Shown in pieces: positions 63,201-64,000 of a stretch of DNA of 64,000 nucleotides (within the stretch, counting starts at the first letter, position 1; every line of letters begins with the position of its first letter). Source of the DNA: Pasteurellaceae bacterium LFhippo2. Lineage in GTDB: Bacteria; Pseudomonadota; Gammaproteobacteria; Enterobacterales; Pasteurellaceae. The notes under the pieces were generated by a model. It ran no database searches. It saw only the letters and a list, made by a program, of their open reading frames with translations, and was not told the DNA's origin. Location: NCBI GenBank assembly GCA_029852775.1, contig LEKJ01000015.1, positions 17,384-81,383 on the forward strand, in the 5' to 3' direction. The position numbers were made by a program, and so were the translations under genes.

Positions 63201-63745
63201 GACAGATTGAATCTATCGGCTTTTCGCTCTATATGGATTTACTTGAAAGTGCGGTAAAAGCATTGCAAGACGGACGTGAGCCGACCTTAGATGAAATCAC
63301 CCAACAGCAAGTCGAGATTGAATTGCGTGTTCCTGCGTTATTGCCTGACGATTATCTACCAGATGTGAATATGCGTTTATCGTTCTATAAACGTATTGCC
63401 AGCGCAGAGAACAATGACGCATTGAAAGATCTAAAAGTGGAGTTAATTGATCGCTTTGGTTTATTACCAGAAGCAACCAAAAATTTATTCCAGATCACGC
63501 AACTACGTCATATCGCCAAAGATCTTGGTTTGAAGAAGGTCGATGCAGGAATTAACGGAGGTTATTTGGAATTTAAACCAACGGCACAGCCTGATCCGAT
63601 GAAGTTTTTACAGCTGATTCAAAAAGATAAGAATGTGTATAAATTTGATGGTCCGCAAAAATTCCGCTTTAACTTACCGCTTGCAGATTCTGTTGAGCGA
63701 TTGAAGTTTGTGAGTGAGTTGATTGAAGGATTAAATAACGGTTGA
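60275..63745 (+). CDS. mfd: Transcription-repair coupling factor Mfd
   Basis: Mfd removes stalled RNA polymerase and recruits UvrA. It has 1156 residues from the ATG at 60275. Residues about 1-350 form the UvrB-like domain D1, about 480-550 the RNA-polymerase interaction domain (AVVHLENGVGRYGGL), about 570-950 the RecG-like translocase with Walker A GDVGFGKTEVAMRA, the DEEH box, and TATPIPRTLNMAL. The C-terminal D7 follows. An in-frame codon at 60149 lies in the upstream hairpin and is not used. A variant ACAACCGGTC lies at 61607. Confidence 0.97.
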   Translation: MSLETFPKLQFTLPDINRELQDHQTLGNLVGHSDVLAIAEACQQFNGLSVVVTPDTRTALRLEKSLAQFTQQSVQLFPDWETLPYDNFSPHQDIISARLSALFQLQQGNKQIFLLPINTLLQKLCPPSYLSNNVLLIKKGDRFSIEKLRLQLENAGYRAVEQVLEYGEYAVRGALLDLYPMGAEAPYRLDFFDDEIDSIRTFDVDNQRTITEISEINLLPAHEFPTDSKGIEFFRMQFREVFGEIRREPEHIYQQVSKGILNAGIEYWQPLFFEEMASFFDYLPKNTLFITYADIQQKAEQFQKDTLTRYESRRVDPMRPLLMPERLWFGIDAINQQLKNYPRLTLTNEKVRKSAAKQNANVIALPEVAIQSGSKDPFIHFQQFRQKFKGNILFSVETEGRRETLLDLLSPTGIKPKQIKKLSEIESQFSLMIGALDQGFILEDTTGQNLAIICETDLLGEKVQQSRSRDKSRKTVNPDTLIRNLAELKIGQAVVHLENGVGRYGGLMTLDTGGIKAEYLVLNYANDAKLYVPVASLHLISRYIGGADESAPLHKLGSEAWAKTRQKAAEKIRDVAAELLDVYAKRESQTGFTFEYDRDAFMQFSATFPFEETEDQKMAINAVISDMCLPKAMDRLVCGDVGFGKTEVAMRATFLAVMNQKQVAILAPTTLLAQQHYENFKDRFANQPVHVEVLSRFKTAKEQKEILERTAEGKVDILVGTHKLLQEDVKFRDLGLLVIDEEHRFGVRQKERIKQLRANVDILTLTATPIPRTLNMALNGMRDLSIIASPPARRLSIKTFVRQSDDTVIREAILREILRGGQVYYLHNDVATIENCAKQLAELVPEARIVIGHGQMRERELERVMSDFYHQRFNLLVCSTIIETGIDVPTANTIIIERADKFGLAQLHQLRGRVGRSHHQAYAYMLTPHPKTLTKDAQQRLEAMSTIDNLGAGFVLATHDLEIRGAGELLGSEQSGQIESIGFSLYMDLLESAVKALQDGREPTLDEITQQQVEIELRVPALLPDDYLPDVNMRLSFYKRIASAENNDALKDLKVELIDRFGLLPEATKNLFQITQLRHIAKDLGLKKVDAGINGGYLEFKPTAQPDPMKFLQLIQKDKNVYKFDGPQKFRFNLPLADSVERLKFVSELIEGLNNG

Positions 63746-63852
63746 ATAAATATGCTTAAAAACTGCGTGTTTTTGCTAAAAAATTATCAATAAGCACCAT
63801 TTTTAAGCTAATGCGAAAATTTTTTAAAATAAACCGTTGACATAATTATTCA

Positions 63853-63904
63853 AATCATTAAAATGCGCCACATCGAAACGCTACTGAAAAACGTAGCGTT
63901 TTTT
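63853..63904 (+). promoter_or_regulatory. Leader of the tRNA-Gly operon with terminator-like hairpin
   Basis: A TTGACA box lies just upstream at about 63837-63842, with a -10-like TTAAAATG near 63858-63865. AAACGCTAC (63876-63884) pairs with GTAGCGTTT (63893-63901), followed by T-tract that ends exactly at the first base of tRNA-Gly. Confidence 0.55.
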
Positions 63905-63980
<76 letters not shown>

Positions 63981-63983
63981 TTT

Positions 63984-64000
63984 GCCCGAGTGGCGGAATC
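63984..64000 (+). tRNA. 5' end of a tRNA-Leu, cut by the window edge
   Basis: GCCCGAGTGGCGGAATC is the acceptor arm and start of the D arm of a class II leucine tRNA (GCCCGxxTGGxGGAATC). It is 3 bases after tRNA-Gly, as in Gly-Leu clusters. The anticodon lies outside the window. Confidence 0.75.

Overview
The window comes from a gammaproteobacterium of the family Pasteurellaceae. The sequence itself shows copies of the DNA-uptake core ACAAGCGGT (the Actinobacillus/Mannheimia-type uptake signal, not the Haemophilus influenzae AAGTGCGGT type), often as inverted pairs between genes. Gene content and order also fit the family: comF, ybfE-fldA-fur, yfeABCD, gltX flanked by tRNA-Ala and tRNA-Val. 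I cannot name the species. An O-antigen locus next to erpA is, as I recall, the arrangement in Actinobacillus pleuropneumoniae and relatives.

Layout. 1-13.1 kb is an accessory surface-polysaccharide island read on the minus strand: a Uma2 nuclease, dTDP-rhamnose genes rmlB, rmlA, rmlD and rmlC with a RelA/SpoT-type nucleotidyltransferase inserted between rmlD and rmlC, an ABC exporter (wzm, wzt with a carbohydrate-binding tail), one giant three-part glycosyltransferase, two ruined O-acetyltransferase genes, and an AlbA/Schlafen-type protein cut by the window edge. From wzm leftwards the DNA is visibly more AT-rich than the rest. 13.2-30.9 kb is core genome: erpA, menA, trmO, aqpZ, slyD-ilvA-glmM, rpiA, serA, tRNA-Ala, gltX, four identical tRNA-Val genes, ribF, ileS, pssA. 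31-38.9 kb holds a Slam-type outer-membrane translocator, a HAD phosphatase, comF with a RelE-type toxin-antitoxin pair directly downstream, tatD, cstA and degQ. 39.1-44.3 kb has tRNA-Ser and two tRNA-Arg genes, rsgA and the yfeABCD metal transporter. 44.3-64 kb has mltF, an ABC exporter, luxS, a seven-domain MCE protein, fur-fldA-ybfE, usg, a purine permease, ccmG/ccmH/ccmI, rpsO, a lone sapF, a CPA1 antiporter, mfd, tRNA-Gly and the start of tRNA-Leu.

How the parts work together. RmlA, RmlB, RmlC and RmlD make dTDP-L-rhamnose; the giant glycosyltransferase probably builds a rhamnose-containing glycan, and Wzm/Wzt exports it. Decoration by O-acetylation appears lost through mutation. comF has a good CRP-S (Sxy-dependent) site, and the toxin-antitoxin genes follow with no visible terminator, so they may belong to the competence regulon. 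yfeABCD has a Fur-like site, and fur itself lies 7 kb away behind ybfE-fldA. cstA has a perfect CRP palindrome.

Intergenic DNA carries several families of short GC-rich palindromes. One 48-bp compound element occurs twice as an exact inverted repeat bracketing the purine permease and ccmG. The most unusual observations are the RelA-like gene inside the rhamnose operon, the toxin-antitoxin pair in the comF operon, the one-gene glycan synthase, the inverted 48-bp repeats, and a repeated ACAACCGGTC variant of the uptake signal.
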